DNA of 64,000 nucleotides. It comes from CAVYPR01 sp963770505. Lineage in GTDB: Bacteria; Actinomycetota; Acidimicrobiia; Acidimicrobiales; RAAP-2. The stretch lies in contig CAVYPR010000002.1 of NCBI GenBank assembly GCA_963770505.1, forward strand, positions 79,027-143,026, given 5' to 3'. Below, piece after piece: positions 63,003 through 64,000 of the stretch. The position numbers and the translations under genes were made by a program. Under the pieces are notes generated by a model. That model was given only the letters and a program-made list of their open reading frames with translations, had not been told where the DNA came from and searched no databases. Positions within the stretch are counted from its first letter, which is position 1. Each line of letters starts with the position of its first letter.

Positions 63003-64000
63003 GCCGGGGGACGGTCATCGACCTCTGCTACCTGGTGGCTGTCATCGGCTTCATCCTCGCCCTGAAGGGGCTGTCGTCGCCGAAGCGGGCGCGGGCGGGG
63101 AACCTGGTGGGCGCGGCCGGGATGCTGCTGGCCATCGGGGCGACCTTCGCCCAGCCGAACCTGACCCACCTGGCGCTCATCGTGGTGGCCATGGTGGTCG
63201 GCGTGGCGGTGGCGGTGCCCGGCGGCCCGCCTGGTGAAGATGACGGCGATGCCGCAGATGGTGGCCATCTTCAACGGCGTCGGCGGCGGGGCGGCGGCCC
63301 TGGTCTCGATCACCGAGTTCATCGGGACCGACACCAAGACCCTGGCCACCTACAAGGTGCTCGAGGTGCTCTTCGGCGTGCTGGTGGGCACGGTCTCCTT
63401 CGCCGGGTCGGCCGTGGCCTTCGCCAAGCTCCAGGAGCTCATGACCGGGCGGCCCATCACCTACCCGGCCCAGCAGGTGATCAACGCCGCGGTGGGGCTG
63501 GTCGTCCTGGGCCTGGCCGTGGCCGTCCTGGTGACGGCGTCGACGGCCCTGCTCTGGGTGCTGCTCGGCCTGTCCGTCGTCCTCGGCGTGATCTTCGTGC
63601 TGCCCATCGGCGGGGCCGACGTTCCCGTGCTCATCTCGCTGCTCAACGCCTTCACCGGGCTGGCCGTGGCCGCCTCGGGCTTCACCTTGGACTCGAACCT
63701 GCTGATCGTGGCGGGGACCCTCGTCGGGGCCTCGGGCATCATCCTCACCCGCCTCATGAGCAAGGCCATGGGACGCTCGCTGCCCAACATCTTGTTCAGC
63801 GCCTTCGGCTCGGTGGTCACGGCCAGCGGTGCCACGGAGCGGGCCGGCGGGCAGTCGGTGCACACCGGCACCGTCGACGACGTCGGCGTGCTCCTGGCCT
63901 ACGCCCGCAAGGTGGTGATCATCCCCGGCTACGGCCTGGCCGTGGCCCAGGCCCAGCACGTGGTGCGCGAGCTGGCCGACCTGCTGTCGGCACGGGGGGT
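62999..64000 (+). CDS. pntB: NAD(P) transhydrogenase subunit beta, 3' end outside window (one frameshift)
   Basis: Membrane domain II and NADP-binding domain III. GTG 62999 overlaps the pntAB stop. The first frame gives VIDLCYLVAVIGFILALKGL; near 63213 an extra C shifts it, and the next frame continues MTAMPQMVAIFNGVGGGAAA, LPNILFSAFGSVV and VVIIPGYGLAVAQAQHVVRE (start of domain III) up to the window edge. Helix content and motif order are normal. The operon supplies NADPH at the expense of proton motive force. Confidence 0.9.
   Translation, partial: MSRGTVIDLCYLVAVIGFILALKGLSSPKRARAGNLVGAAGMLLAIGATFAQPNLTHLALIVVAMVVGVAVAVPGGPPGEDDGDAADGGHLQRRRRRGGGPGLDHRVHRDRHQDPGHLQGARGALRRAGGHGLLRRVGRGLRQAPGAHDRAAHHLPGPAGDQRRGGAGRPGPGRGRPGDGVDGPALGAARPVRRPRRDLRAAHRRGRRSRAHLAAQRLHRAGRGRLGLHLGLEPADRGGDPRRGLGHHPHPPHEQGHGTLAAQHLVQRLRLGGHGQRCHGAGRRAVGAHRHRRRRRRAPGLRPQGGDHPRLRPGRGPGPARGARAGRPAVGTGG

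Noticed and set aside
1..64000. CRISPR array, prophage, insertion sequence, rRNA or tRNA genes
   Set aside because: No spaced direct repeats, transposase or integrase motifs, or tRNA T-loop signatures were seen on either strand.

Overview
The window is a GC-rich chromosomal segment (third codon positions almost all G/C, frequent GTG starts) from an actinobacterium. Actinomycetota markers are the ctaE-qcrCAB and ctaC-ctaD-ctaF respiratory genes, a hemY/hemH pair of the Gram-positive type, an F420-type LLM oxidoreductase, DinB/mycothiol-type proteins, a split transhydrogenase (pntAA-pntAB-pntB) and KstR/IpdAB-type steroid genes. The mixture, with a free-living heterotrophic profile, fits Acidimicrobiia-like lineages best, but the class is an inference.

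Layout. 1-9.5 kb: end of a membrane protein, a beta-carbonic anhydrase, and a leftward operon hemE-hemH-hemY-lnt facing a rightward HelD-type helicase. 9.6-22.5 kb: respiratory genes ctaE-qcrC-qcrA-qcrB rightward and ctaC-ctaD-ctaF leftward, separated by a small accessory block (YdeI-like, DoxX-like and DUF3303-like genes and a 1074-residue secreted vWD/IPT protein with atypical codon use). 22.6-34.9 kb: alkyl-sulfatase-like hydrolase, tatA, CopD-like protein, crotonase, GH1 and GH31 glycosidases, a DoxX-Rieske fusion, an alpha/beta hydrolase, a DinB protein and a two-gene ABC exporter. 35-49.3 kb: alcohol dehydrogenase, KstR-like repressor with its operator, second TetR, two-component system, cyclase, aldehyde dehydrogenase, LLM oxidoreductase, paired acyl-CoA dehydrogenases, amidohydrolase, SDR. 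49.5-51.6 kb: ogt/adaA-alkA alkylation repair pair. 51.7-60.3 kb: a second acyl-CoA dehydrogenase pair, FadA6-like thiolase, DUF35/thiolase-fold pair, ipdB-ipdA-echA20 and an SDR. 60.4-64 kb: EAL protein and pntAA-pntAB-pntB (cut by the window end).

How the genes work together: bases ~35-60 kb look like a steroid (C/D-ring, HIP-type) catabolic region. EchA20 and IpdAB open the last two rings, the acyl-CoA dehydrogenase pairs, SDRs and FadA6-like thiolase do beta-oxidation, and a KstR-like repressor has an exact TnnAACnnGTTnnA site in its own promoter. The respiratory complexes and transhydrogenase would consume the reductant.

Two window-wide properties matter to a reader. First, many genes appear to be leaderless: a TAnnnT-like -10 box ends 6-9 bases before the ATG/GTG. 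Second, many conserved genes carry single-base frameshifts (at least a dozen between 4.4 and 8.1 kb, then roughly one per 5 kb), and hemH has an in-frame TAG at a conserved Tyr position. These look more like uncorrected sequence errors than gene decay, so coordinates of interrupted genes are given end to end.
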